This document shows, piece after piece, positions 56,646 to 64,000 of a DNA stretch of 64,000 bases. The notes beneath the pieces were generated by a model, which ran no database searches, had not been told where the DNA came from, and saw nothing but the letters and a program-made list of their open reading frames with translations. Positions within the stretch are counted from its first letter, which is position 1, and every line of letters starts with the position of its first letter. Both the position numbers and the translations under genes were made by a program. Source of the stretch: Ferruginibacter sp. (lineage in GTDB: Bacteria; Bacteroidota; Bacteroidia; Chitinophagales; Chitinophagaceae); contig JAHBTN010000002.1 in the NCBI GenBank assembly GCA_019638575.1, positions 1-64,000 of the forward strand, given 5' to 3'.

Positions 56646-56653
56646 TAGGTTTG
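56646..56653 (+). promoter_or_regulatory. -7 promoter box TAGGTTTG of rsfS
   Basis: A perfect TAnnTTTG box, the same sequence as before the arginase-fold gene, predicts a leader of about 30 bases to the TTG start at 56687. Confidence 0.45.
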
Positions 56654-56686
56654 TTATCAAAATAAAGAATAAAAATAAAAGCAGAT

Positions 56687-57091
56687 TTGACTAATTTAAA
56701 CGCATTAAAAAACCGTAAAAAAAGCAATACAATACGGTTAACAAAAAACAGCAAGATCTTCAAAACAATTATTCATGCCATACTGGAGAAAAAAGGCGAA
56801 AAAATCATCAGCCTCGATCTTCGCAAAATTCCGGAAGCAGTTGCCGATTTTTTTATCATCTGCCAGGCAGGCAATACAACACAATTAAAAGCTATTGCCG
56901 ATTTTGTAGAAACTGATGTTAAGCAAAAATGCGGCGAACTGCCTTATAAGCACGAAGGCAGGCATGGGCAACAATGGATACTGATAGATTACGTTAATAT
57001 AGTAGTACATGTAATGCTAGAAGAACCAAGGAAATTTTACAGGCTGGAAGAAATGTGGAGCGATGCACCCACAACAGAACATGCAGGTTAA
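56687..57091 (+). CDS. rsfS: ribosome silencing factor RsfS
   Basis: RsfS binds ribosomal protein L14 and blocks joining of the subunits under starvation. The family core is clear (about 27-120): the start ISLDLRK, DFFIICQAGNTTQLKAIAD, HEGRHGQQWILIDYVNIVVHVM, and FYRLEEMWSDA. The start codon is not ATG: an in-frame stop lies at 56663 and TTG 56687 is the only NTG before the domain. The N-terminal basic stretch (RKKSNTIRLTKNS) is unusual. The gene is followed by ftsH, a frequent pairing. Confidence 0.88.
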   Translation: MTNLNALKNRKKSNTIRLTKNSKIFKTIIHAILEKKGEKIISLDLRKIPEAVADFFIICQAGNTTQLKAIADFVETDVKQKCGELPYKHEGRHGQQWILIDYVNIVVHVMLEEPRKFYRLEEMWSDAPTTEHAG

Positions 57092-57183
57092 TTAAAATAA
57101 TTTAAAATAAAAAAAGGCTATAACCGTCTATACCGGGAAAAGCGGGTAAAATATAAGTACCCAAAAAAATTGCAAAAAATATC

Positions 57184-59289
57184 ATGAATCAACAAGACAA
57201 TAAAAGGAAATATAATCCTGATAATATGCCTCCCAAGGGAGATGACCCAAAGGGCCGCAAACCCCGTTTCAGCATCTATTGGGTGTATGGAGTAATTTTC
57301 CTTACCATCATTGCATGGAACCTTTTTCGTACCGTTAACAGCGCCGGTATTGAAACCGATCAGCAAAAATTTTATTCGATGGTTTTGCAGGGCGATGTAA
57401 CTAAAATTAAAACCATTCGCAATAAAGAAATAGTACGTGTATTTGTAAACCCCGATAGTTTACGAAACAAAGCTGCCTTTTACAAACCGCTGCTGAATAC
57501 CAAACCCGAAGATAAAAATTATGAGGCTGCACTTGCTGTAAAACCAGACCAGCCACAGTTGTTTTTTAATATTGTAGATGATAAAACATTTGCCCTGCAG
57601 ATGATTGAATTTTATAAAAGCAATCCCACTGTTAAGCAAATAGTTGATGACCCTGCAAGCGAGGGCGAAGTGATAGGGCAAATCATTAGTTCATTACTGC
57701 CGCTGTTGCTGGTAGTGTTATTGTTTGTAATGATGCTGCGTAAAGTTGGTGGCCCGGGTGGTAGCGGTGGTGCAGGCGGTATTTTTAGTATTGGCAAATC
57801 AAAAGCCACTTTATTTGAAAAAGGTACCAGGGTAAACATCAATTTTGGCGATGTGGCCGGGCTTGATGAAGCTAAGGTGGAAGTGATGGAGATTGTTGAC
57901 TTTTTAAAAAATCCAAAAAAATATACATCCCTTGGCGGTAAAATACCAAAAGGTGCATTACTGGTAGGCCCTCCGGGCACCGGTAAAACATTATTGGCAA
58001 AAGCTGTTGCGGGCGAAGCACAGGTACCTTTCTTTAGTTTAAGTGGTAGCGACTTTGTAGAAATGTTTGTGGGTGTGGGCGCCAGCCGTGTACGTGACCT
58101 TTTTAAACAAGCACGTGAAAAAGCGCCTTGTATAATTTTTATTGATGAGATTGATGCCATTGGCAGGGCCCGTGGAAAAAATATGATGATGAGCAACGAT
58201 GAAAGGGAAAACACCCTTAACCAGTTGCTGGTAGAGATGGATGGTTTTGGAACCGACCTGGGCATCATCATACTGGCTGCTACAAACAGGCCCGATGTGC
58301 TTGACAGTGCTTTGCTAAGGCCGGGCCGTTTCGACAGGCAAATATCAATTGACAGGCCCGACCTTGTTGGTAGGGAAGCCATCTTTAAAGTTCACCTGCA
58401 ACCGATAAAGATTTCCGAATCGCTGGATATACATAAGTTGGCCGAGCAAACACCCGGCTTTGCCGGCGCCGATATTGCCAACGTATGTAACGAAGCCGCA
58501 TTGATAGCTGCCCGTAAAGGAAAAGCTGCCGTTGATATGAGCGATTTCCAGGATGCTATTGACCGTGTAATTGGCGGCCTCGAAAAAAAGAATAAGATTA
58601 TCTCTCCAGATGAAAAAGAAATCATTGCCTATCACGAAGCAGGCCATGCTATTTGCGGATGGTTTTTAGAACATGCTTACCCGTTGCTGAAAGTTACGGT
58701 GGTGCCAAGAGGTACGGCTGCTTTGGGTTACGCACAATACACACCTAAAGAGCAATACCTGTATAACACCGACCAGTTGATGGACCAGATTTGTATGACA
58801 CTGGGCGGCAGAGCCAGCGAAGATATTTTCTTTGGTAAGATAAGCACCGGCGCCAGCAACGACCTGCAGCAGATAACAAAAATTGCTTACAGCATGATTA
58901 CCGTTTATGGTATGAACGAAAAGGTGGGCAATATTAGTTATTACGACCCCAGCCAGGAAAATGTGTTTACAAAACCTTTTAGCGAAGAAACAGGCAAGAT
59001 GATTGATGAAGAAGTGCGTAAACTTATAGACAAAGCTTACCAGATTACTAAAAACCTGTTGATTGAAAAAAAGGCTGAAGTAGAAAAATTGGCTAAAGAG
59101 TTATTGAAAAAAGAAGTGTTGTTTAAAAGCGATGTGGAAGCATTGATAGGTAAAAGGCCATTTGAAGAAAAGAAAGCGCTTGAAATAATTGTTGATGAAG
59201 CAGAAGCCGAAAAAAACAAAGAAAAAGAAGCCGGCCCTTTGGCTGATAATACAACAAAAGAAGAGATAAAAACACCTCCTGCAAATTAA
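57184..59289 (+). CDS. ftsH: ATP-dependent zinc metalloprotease FtsH
   Basis: FtsH is a membrane-anchored hexameric protease that degrades unstable or misassembled membrane and cytosolic proteins. It has two membrane spans (about 30-48 and 160-182) around a periplasmic domain. The AAA+ module has Walker A GPPGTGKT (262-269), the FIDEIDAIG Walker B and the [10 protein letters not shown] arginine-finger region. The protease motif is HEAGH (484-488), with the distal Asp in GASNDL. The acidic and lysine-rich C-terminal tail is about 645-701. The length of 701 residues is usual for Bacteroidota. Confidence 0.98.
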   Translation: MNQQDNKRKYNPDNMPPKGDDPKGRKPRFSIYWVYGVIFLTIIAWNLFRTVNSAGIETDQQKFYSMVLQGDVTKIKTIRNKEIVRVFVNPDSLRNKAAFYKPLLNTKPEDKNYEAALAVKPDQPQLFFNIVDDKTFALQMIEFYKSNPTVKQIVDDPASEGEVIGQIISSLLPLLLVVLLFVMMLRKVGGPGGSGGAGGIFSIGKSKATLFEKGTRVNINFGDVAGLDEAKVEVMEIVDFLKNPKKYTSLGGKIPKGALLVGPPGTGKTLLAKAVAGEAQVPFFSLSGSDFVEMFVGVGASRVRDLFKQAREKAPCIIFIDEIDAIGRARGKNMMMSNDERENTLNQLLVEMDGFGTDLGIIILAATNRPDVLDSALLRPGRFDRQISIDRPDLVGREAIFKVHLQPIKISESLDIHKLAEQTPGFAGADIANVCNEAALIAARKGKAAVDMSDFQDAIDRVIGGLEKKNKIISPDEKEIIAYHEAGHAICGWFLEHAYPLLKVTVVPRGTAALGYAQYTPKEQYLYNTDQLMDQICMTLGGRASEDIFFGKISTGASNDLQQITKIAYSMITVYGMNEKVGNISYYDPSQENVFTKPFSEETGKMIDEEVRKLIDKAYQITKNLLIEKKAEVEKLAKELLKKEVLFKSDVEALIGKRPFEEKKALEIIVDEAEAEKNKEKEAGPLADNTTKEEIKTPPAN

Positions 59290-59353
59290 TTACAAACTCA
59301 ATTGGTATATTCAATAGTTTGTATAAGGCTTGGGCAATTTAATTAGGTTAACT

Positions 59354-59968
59354 ATGGCTGTAACTCCGGCAAAAGAAAATATTTTAAAACGCATCAGGCA
59401 GGCGCTTAGCAACCCGGTACCATTACCTTTTCCTCAAAGCGAAGGCAACAATTCGCTTTTTCATAAGCCCTCCGATTCGCTTGATGTGGTATTTGCCCAG
59501 GAATTCATCAGCATGCAGGGTAAGTTTGTTTATTGCATGGATGAAAATGAAATGCGGCAGCAGTTGCGTTTGCTTATTGATGAAAGGCAATGGACAAAAA
59601 TATTTTGCAACAGCGATGAATGGAATGAAGCATTTAGCACCACTATCAACCTGGCTGGCTGCGATGCCTCTATTACAGGTTGCGAATTTTTAGTGGCCCG
59701 TACCGGCACCATTGTTTTAAGCGCTGCACAACAAAGCGGCCGCACGGTAAGTGTTTATGCACCTGTTCATATCTGCATTGCCTATACCAGCCAACTGGTA
59801 TATGATGTTAAAGACGCTTTGCAAAAAATAAAAGAGAAATACAGCGGCCATATCCCCTCCCTTATCAGCTTTGCAACAGGCCCAAGCCGTACGGCCGATA
59901 TTGAAAAAACACTGGTTACCGGCGTACATGGCCCCAGGGAAGTGTATTGCTTTTTGATAGAGGCATAG
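59354..59968 (+). CDS. lutC: LutC-like lactate utilization protein (LUD domain)
   Basis: This 204-residue LUD-domain protein corresponds to LutC of the LutABC lactate oxidation complex. The N terminus (KENILKRIRQAL) and the LUD core (CEFLVARTGTIVLSA, near 115-129, with SFATGPSRTADIEKTLVTGVHGP near 172-193) fit the family. There are no cysteine clusters, as expected. The start is ATG 59354; an in-frame TTG eight codons earlier is less likely. lutB is 16 kb away and lutA is absent from the window, so its partners must be encoded elsewhere. Confidence 0.9.
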   Translation: MAVTPAKENILKRIRQALSNPVPLPFPQSEGNNSLFHKPSDSLDVVFAQEFISMQGKFVYCMDENEMRQQLRLLIDERQWTKIFCNSDEWNEAFSTTINLAGCDASITGCEFLVARTGTIVLSAAQQSGRTVSVYAPVHICIAYTSQLVYDVKDALQKIKEKYSGHIPSLISFATGPSRTADIEKTLVTGVHGPREVYCFLIEA

Positions 59969-59998
59969 TTGCATTTTTTCAAGTATCTTTATTTAACT

Positions 59999-60430
59999 AT
60001 GAGTAACGATATTTATAAACTGTTTGTGTACGGCTCCCTGCGTAGTGGATTTCGTAATCCTGTGTATCAATACCTCACCAAATATTTTACATTACTGGGC
60101 GAAGCCGTTGTAAAAGGCAAGATGTACGACCTGGGCGATTACCCCGCCGCCTCCGCTACCGAAGAAGATAAATTTATTTCGGGCGAACTTTATGAGATAA
60201 ATAACCCCGCCGAGTTTTCGTGGGCCATTGGCCAGTTAGACGATTATGAAGGGCTTAATACCGAAGAAGGCGAAACCCCATTATATAAACGGGAACCGGT
60301 TATTGCTTACCGGCACGGTGAGCCACATAAGGCATGGATATATTGGTTTAACGGTAGCCTTGATGGCAAACCCGAAATTGAATCGGGCGACCTTTTGCAA
60401 TACCTGCAGCAAAAAAACAAACCCTGGTAA
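59999..60430 (+). CDS. gamma-glutamylcyclotransferase (AIG2-like) family protein
   Basis: This is a small 143-residue enzyme-like protein. The GGCT fold signature VYGSLRSG (10-17) forms the substrate-binding loop, and E84 (LDDYEG) is in the position of the catalytic acid. Such proteins release 5-oxoproline from gamma-glutamyl or epsilon-lysyl amines. The start is set at ATG 59999; an upstream in-frame ATG at 59969 adds a non-family extension directly after the lutC stop. lpxH follows without a gap (stop and start adjoin), so the genes are co-translated. Confidence 0.88.
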   Translation: MSNDIYKLFVYGSLRSGFRNPVYQYLTKYFTLLGEAVVKGKMYDLGDYPAASATEEDKFISGELYEINNPAEFSWAIGQLDDYEGLNTEEGETPLYKREPVIAYRHGEPHKAWIYWFNGSLDGKPEIESGDLLQYLQQKNKPW

Positions 60431-61198
60431 ATGAACATTGCAAAAGACAAAAAGATATATTTCCTTTCCGATTTTCACCTGGGGGCTCCCAATGCGGCAG
60501 CAAGCCTGCAGAAGGAAAAAAAAATTATCCGTTTCCTGGATGAAGTGAAAGCTACCGCAGCACAGGTTTTTATTGTTGGCGATATGTTCGACTTTTGGTA
60601 CGAGTACAAAAAAGTAGTGCCCAAAGGTTTTGTACGCATATTGGGTAAGCTTGCCGAGCTAACCGACAGCGGCATACCCGTTCACTTTTTTGTAGGCAAC
60701 CACGATATGTGGATGAAAGATTATTTTAAAACAGAACTTAACATACCGGTTTATTTTGAACCAAGGGCTTTTACCTTCAATAACAAAGAATTTTTAATTG
60801 GGCATGGCGATGGGCTGGGCCCCGGCGACCGTGGTTATAAATTCATAAAAAAAATTTTCCGCAATAAAACCTGCAACTGGCTGTTTGGCATTTTACCGCC
60901 GTACATCGGCATGGGAATTGCAAATTATTTCAGCCGTAAAAGCAGGGCACAGGCCGGGCAAACCACCGAAGTGTTTTTAGGCGAAGACAAAGAATGGCTT
61001 ATCATTTACTGTAAAGAAGTGTTACAAAAACAGCATTACGATTTTTTTATTTTTGGACACCGCCACCTGCCAATAGATTGCAAGCTGAACGAAACAAGCA
61101 GGTATATTAACCTGGGCGATTGGATGAACTATTGCAGCTATGCTGTTTTTGACGGAAACGAAGTTGCTTTGAAATATTATACAACCGGCAACAAATAA
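60431..61198 (+). CDS. lpxH: UDP-2,3-diacylglucosamine diphosphatase (LpxH family)
   Basis: LpxH cuts UDP-2,3-diacylglucosamine to lipid X in lipid A synthesis, at the inner membrane. All metallophosphatase motifs are visible: DFH (D14, H16), GDMFD (D51), GNHD (N90, H91), GHGDG (H125), and GHRH (H210, H212). The 255 residues include an extra membrane-facing helical segment (about 135-170) typical of this clade. The start codon immediately follows the GGCT-like gene's stop. No other lpx gene is nearby. Confidence 0.94.
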   Translation: MNIAKDKKIYFLSDFHLGAPNAAASLQKEKKIIRFLDEVKATAAQVFIVGDMFDFWYEYKKVVPKGFVRILGKLAELTDSGIPVHFFVGNHDMWMKDYFKTELNIPVYFEPRAFTFNNKEFLIGHGDGLGPGDRGYKFIKKIFRNKTCNWLFGILPPYIGMGIANYFSRKSRAQAGQTTEVFLGEDKEWLIIYCKEVLQKQHYDFFIFGHRHLPIDCKLNETSRYINLGDWMNYCSYAVFDGNEVALKYYTTGNK

Positions 61199-61232
61199 TA
61201 CAACTGTAAAATAATGGCTTAACCAATACATA

Positions 61233-62060
61233 TTGTTACAACTAAAATCAATACCAGCTTTTCTTTGCCTTTGTACAGCAATGTTAGTCCCTTCGGCAGC
61301 AAGCGCACAAAGCGATTCGGTATTTAAGTTTATTAAAACCATTAGCGGCAGTTATACATATTTTAATGTAGATAACCTGGATAACCTGTACCTGGTTACC
61401 GCCGGCAACCAATTAAAAAAATTAGATGCCAACGGCGATTCGGTTGCCGTTTATAACGATGTAAAAAAGTATGGCAATCCTTCGTTTATTGATGTAACCA
61501 ATCCTTTAAAAACTTTACTTTACTACAAAAATTTTTCAACCGTAGTAATGCTCGACAGGTTGCTTACCGTACGCAACACAATTAATTTGCGAAAGCACAA
61601 TATTTTTTATGTAAATAATGTAACACTATCGTACGATAACAATATGTGGATTTTTGATGAAGAAGATTTTAAACTCAAAAAAATAAATGAAGAAGGCAAG
61701 ACACTGCTTGCCACCGTTGATTGGAGAAACCTGTTTGACTCGGTGCCTGCGCCTGTTAAAATAATTGACCGTAATGATTTTGTTTATCTCTACGATCCCC
61801 AAAAAGGTTTTTATATTTTTGATTATTATGGCGGCTTTAAAAACAGGATACCACTTTTACAATGGACCGATGTGGAAGTGAACGGTAATACTTTGTACGG
61901 CTTCTGTAATAACAAACTGTATAGTTACGCATTAAAATCGCTGCAGTTAAAAGAATATACTTTGCCGCCTTTCTTCGGTAAGTTCATCTCTATAAAAGCC
62001 ATGAACGGTAAAGTGTACCTGCTAAATGAAAAGGGGATTGATGTGTATCAAATAAAATAA
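61233..62060 (+). CDS. exported protein of unknown function, probably beta-propeller
   Basis: This 275-residue protein has a signal peptide (about 1-25, ending SAASAQS) and then a series of repeating units with phrases such as NVDNLDNLYLVT, DNNMWIFDEEDFKLKKI, and DRNDFVYLYDPQKGFYIFDYYG that suggest blades of a beta-propeller. There are no catalytic motifs. The frame begins with TTG at 61233; the next methionine would cut the signal peptide, so the TTG start is preferred. It follows lpxH by 34 bases and converges on the thioredoxin-fold gene two bases away. Confidence 0.72.
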   Translation: MLQLKSIPAFLCLCTAMLVPSAASAQSDSVFKFIKTISGSYTYFNVDNLDNLYLVTAGNQLKKLDANGDSVAVYNDVKKYGNPSFIDVTNPLKTLLYYKNFSTVVMLDRLLTVRNTINLRKHNIFYVNNVTLSYDNNMWIFDEEDFKLKKINEEGKTLLATVDWRNLFDSVPAPVKIIDRNDFVYLYDPQKGFYIFDYYGGFKNRIPLLQWTDVEVNGNTLYGFCNNKLYSYALKSLQLKEYTLPPFFGKFISIKAMNGKVYLLNEKGIDVYQIK

Positions 62061-62062
62061 AC

Positions 62063-62581
62063 TTATTGGTTCAGTATATCTATAAGTTCTTTATCCCATT
62101 TACCTGTTTTGCCATATTCCACCACACGGCCCATTTCTTTTCCGTCTTTCATTACTATAATGGTTGGCACAAGCGTTACATCAAAAGCCTTAGTGATATT
62201 GCCCAGCGAATTTTTTGCACGGTTTACACCAAACAGGCTGATGGCATCATCTGCCAAACCGCTTAGTTCTTGCAACTTAAAAAACTTTGGTAAAATAAAT
62301 TGTGTATCCTCACACCAGGTACCACCAAAAACAACAAAATGGAATTTACCGTTTGCTCTTTTAAAAGCATTGATGGTTGCCGTATCGGGGTTATAATAAC
62401 TTTGGCTGCTTTTGTACCATGCAAAAGCTGTATCATTTTTAAGTAAGTCTTTATTGATGATACCCCTCAGCACTTTCACTTCGGGATGTTTTTCATCCTG
62501 GCTCACTTCGTATTGTTCCTGCGCAAAAGCCCTGCCGGCGCCACCTGCAAAAAGCAACAATATCAATAGGTACCTGTTCAT
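62063..62581 (-). CDS. exported thioredoxin-fold protein with one active-site cysteine
   Basis: This 172-residue protein has a signal peptide (1-20, ending RAFAQ) and a thioredoxin fold (about 75-170). The active-site loop reads GGTWCEDT near 86-93, so only the first of the two usual cysteines is present. The cis-proline motif (LVPTIIV near 136-142) is intact. Single-cysteine members often act as reductase partners or carry other redox functions; the substrate is unknown. It is not clearly in an operon; the MerR-type gene lies 86 bases upstream. Confidence 0.82.
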   Translation of the reverse strand: MNRYLLILLLFAGGAGRAFAQEQYEVSQDEKHPEVKVLRGIINKDLLKNDTAFAWYKSSQSYYNPDTATINAFKRANGKFHFVVFGGTWCEDTQFILPKFFKLQELSGLADDAISLFGVNRAKNSLGNITKAFDVTLVPTIIVMKDGKEMGRVVEYGKTGKWDKELIDILNQ

Positions 62582-62667
62582 TTTAAAATTTTAATAGAAA
62601 ATAAATTGTGAGGAGTAAATATCGGTTCAAAAAAAATAACTGCATCCGCAAATATGTTAAACGGAAG

Positions 62668-63189
62668 TTATAAACCGGCTTTCAGTTCGTTCAAAAATCC
62701 TTTCAGTTTCTTTAAAGATTCTATCAGCTCAAATTTTTCTTCGGCCCGTTTGTTTTGTTTTAAAAATTCTTTGGCGCCTTCCATGGTATATTTTCTTTCA
62801 CGCAACAAATGGTAAATCAGTTTAAGATTTTTAATATCCTCGGGTCTGAAGAGCCGGTCGCCTTTGCCATTTTTACGGGGTTTTAAAATATCAAATTCGT
62901 TTTCCCAAAACCTTATCAGGCTTTGGTTTACCTTAAACATATCGGCCACAATACCAATGGCATAATATTTTTTTTCAAAAAGTATTTCATCGGCCGGTAT
63001 TTCTATAAGGTCGGTGCCGGCATCTTTTTCCTTAAGGCTCATGCGGCCCCTGTTGGTTTTTTTATTATCGGTTTTTGTTTTGATTTTTATTTTGTCGGCA
63101 GGGGGCTTTGTTAAGGTATGTGTTTTGGCAGCCGGTTTATTGTTAACCGGCGTTTCATCAAAATCAAAAGATATCTGTTGTAAAGGCAT
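62668..63189 (-). CDS. MerR-type DNA-binding regulator
   Basis: This 173-residue protein has a MerR-type winged helix-turn-helix at about 75-145 (YYAIGIVADMF, SLIRFWENEFD, RLFRPEDIKNLKLIYHLL). The first 60 residues are low-complexity, basic and Thr/Lys-rich, without known fold. There are no Cys ligands in the C-terminal part, and the short coil after the HTH is not an effector domain. Bacteroidota have such regulators with unknown targets. It is divergent from the partial lipoprotein at 63704. TAATTTTA (minus strand, 63200-63193), a -7 variant, is only three bases before the ATG. Confidence 0.87.
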   Translation of the reverse strand: MPLQQISFDFDETPVNNKPAAKTHTLTKPPADKIKIKTKTDNKKTNRGRMSLKEKDAGTDLIEIPADEILFEKKYYAIGIVADMFKVNQSLIRFWENEFDILKPRKNGKGDRLFRPEDIKNLKLIYHLLRERKYTMEGAKEFLKQNKRAEEKFELIESLKKLKGFLNELKAGL

Positions 63190-63500
63190 AGCTAAAATTA
63201 AAGAAAAGTTTCGGCTTAGTATTGAATTAAAAAAGAAAAACTAATTGTCAAAACTTTTGGCACTGCCGGTAGCAACAATTTTTTGCTGCCAAAGGTAACC
63301 ACTGTCGCCATAAGCTGTTGCCGCCGTCTGTGTCTTTGACCAACGGCATTGCATACTCTTACATTCAAAATGTAAAAAATAAATATTGATAAGGCATCTA
63401 AAAATGTTGCATTGCTTTATAAACAAATTATGTACTTTGGTACATGGTATTTAGTTATTGAATTTTTTAACCACAGGTTTTATTTAATTGTGAAATTAGT

Positions 63501-63552
63501 AGGAGCATAGTACGCCGCTTGTTGAAAACAAGGCGGCGGTAAATTTTCTCCT
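63501..63552 (+). ncRNA. candidate structured RNA or terminator hairpin
   Basis: The inner arms CGCCGCTTGTT (63513-63523) and AACAAGGCGGCG (63527-63538) pair over 11 bases with a single bulged base. An outer AGGAG/CTCCT helix (63501-63505, 63548-63552) encloses it. A T-rich stretch (TTTTGCTTTTATT) follows. It may be the end of a short transcript starting near the TACTTTG element at 63433-63439. The RNA nature is inference. Confidence 0.35.
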
Positions 63553-63639
63553 TTTGCTTTTATTAAATAGAGGTTATACTTAGTAGTTGATATTGTCAAT
63601 TACCTATAAGTGGTATATTTAAAAATACTGAGCAAATAA

Positions 63640-63672
63640 TTTGAAAAACTCATTTTTTTTTTTTTCACTTTG
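63640..63672 (+). promoter_or_regulatory. probable promoter of the partial lipoprotein gene
   Basis: TTTG (63640-63643), a 21-base spacer and TCACTTTG (63665-63672, one change from TAnnTTTG, followed by C) match the Bacteroidota -33/-7 layout. The start codon is 31 bases further on. Confidence 0.45.
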
Positions 63673-63703
63673 CCTGAATTTTTCAATAACCAAAACTAAC
63701 TTT

Positions 63704-64000
63704 ATGAAAAAGATTATCATTTATTCACTTTGCTTGTCTTCAATTATTGCTTGTAAGAAAACAGATAATTTTTCTGAAGAAAATAAAGTACCAGTTACCA
63801 GTCAGTCTGTTCAAAAACAAATTGAATTTGGCAACAAACAGTTAAAACAAATTACCCAAGGAGTGGCAATGCTGGCAAAAGACAAAGAGTTTATATCATT
63901 TGTACACAAAGAAGTAAAAAAGAAATTTGATGGTGAATATGAAGTATTAATCCAGGATTTACAAAGAAATAGTAATTGGAGCCAAAAAATGGATTTGCCC
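63704..64000 (+). CDS. hypothetical lipoprotein, cut by the window end
   Basis: The frame starts at ATG 63704 and stays open for 99 codons to the end of the window. The N terminus is a clear lipoprotein signal with lipobox SIIAC (C17). The mature part begins with a Ser/Glu/Lys-rich linker and a predicted helical region (QKQIEFGNKQLKQITQG, then LAKDKEFISFVHKEVKKKF). I do not recognise the family; the rest of the gene is outside the window. Confidence 0.8.
   Translation, partial: MKKIIIYSLCLSSIIACKKTDNFSEENKVPVTSQSVQKQIEFGNKQLKQITQGVAMLAKDKEFISFVHKEVKKKFDGEYEVLIQDLQRNSNWSQKMDLP

Larger units (their letters stand above)
63190..63703. other. 514-base stretch without a protein gene
   Basis: This divergent region between the MerR-type gene and a lipoprotein gene has no convincing reading frame. 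It contains a short palindrome TGTAC-TTTG-GTACA (63431-63444), a strong hairpin at 63513-63538 closed by an outer AGGAG/CTCCT pairing (63501-63505 with 63548-63552), a run of 15 T residues (63651-63665) and the promoter elements of the lipoprotein gene. Confidence 0.7.

Noticed and set aside
57612-58382. A 256-codon open frame on the minus strand opposite ftsH
   Set aside because: It lies wholly inside a highly conserved AAA+ gene. Its composition is that of a reverse-strand shadow (many Ser, Pro, Ile).
63651-63665. Run of 15 T residues
   Set aside because: It has no stem in front of it, so it is not a terminator. It could be the spacer between the -33 and -7 elements, or a sequencing homopolymer problem.

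Overview
The window is ordinary, gene-dense chromosome of a Bacteroidota bacterium, most probably family Chitinophagaceae (inference from gene content and protein style; no rRNA is present to confirm it). The signs are low-to-moderate GC, type IX secretion sorting domains of both type A and type B, a GldA ABC ATPase, a ComEC without a metallo-beta-lactamase domain, a short CarB, many small lipoproteins and outer-membrane barrels, no Shine-Dalgarno pattern, and the phylum's characteristic -7 promoter box (TAnnTTTG) in front of many genes. I see no tRNA, rRNA, CRISPR array, insertion sequence, prophage or integron.

Layout. 1-12.6 kb (+): radA, a ComF-family protein, a beta-helix lipoprotein, two tandem glutathione peroxidases, holB, a RicT/PSP1 protein, gldA, eno, a DivIC-like septum protein, a 77-residue protein, nth and an outer-membrane barrel. 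12.7-20.3 kb (-): a 2-oxoacid:ferredoxin oxidoreductase alpha subunit, a lipoprotein, and a surface cluster of DUF1800, DUF1501 (type A sorting domain) and a PKD protein with a type B sorting domain. 20.4-31.8 kb: an arginase-fold protein with degenerate metal site, a D-Ala-D-Ala carboxypeptidase, mutL, a NagZ/beta-lactamase fusion, an MFS carrier with a small membrane partner, and acs. 31.9-40.4 kb: an M16 protease, a QueA-family enzyme, a TylF-type methyltransferase, an L,D-transpeptidase, and an ECF sigma / anti-sigma / outer-membrane-protein operon. 40.6-53.1 kb: kbl with lutB, a deacetylase-like protein, an EamA exporter, purH, a double OmpA-like protein, comEC and carB. 53.3-64 kb: an M23 peptidase, bcp, a tiny HExxH protein, a biotin ligase, rsfS, ftsH, lutC, a gamma-glutamylcyclotransferase-like protein, lpxH, a propeller-like secreted protein, a thioredoxin-fold protein, a MerR-type regulator and the start of a lipoprotein cut by the window end.

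How the genes fit together. Most are housekeeping: DNA repair (radA, nth, mutL), replication (holB), central metabolism (eno, acs, kbl, purH, carB), envelope building and recycling (lpxH, carboxypeptidase, M23, L,D-transpeptidase, NagZ fusion), peroxide defence (two GPx, Bcp) and protein quality control (ftsH, M16). The accessory parts are the DUF1800/DUF1501/type B secretion cluster, the sigma/anti-sigma/porin module, the MFS-acs pair and lone paralogues.

I did not find a clearly new multi-gene system. The observations most worth a second look are: MutL with its endonuclease metal motif altered; the arginase-fold protein lacking half its metal ligands; a terminator-like hairpin between the purH promoter and its start codon; an OmpA-TSP3-OmpA protein whose peptidoglycan-binding positions are changed; a 98-residue HExxH protein coupled to bcp; a split lutB/lutC pair; and a gene-free 514-base stretch with a strong hairpin that could be a small RNA.
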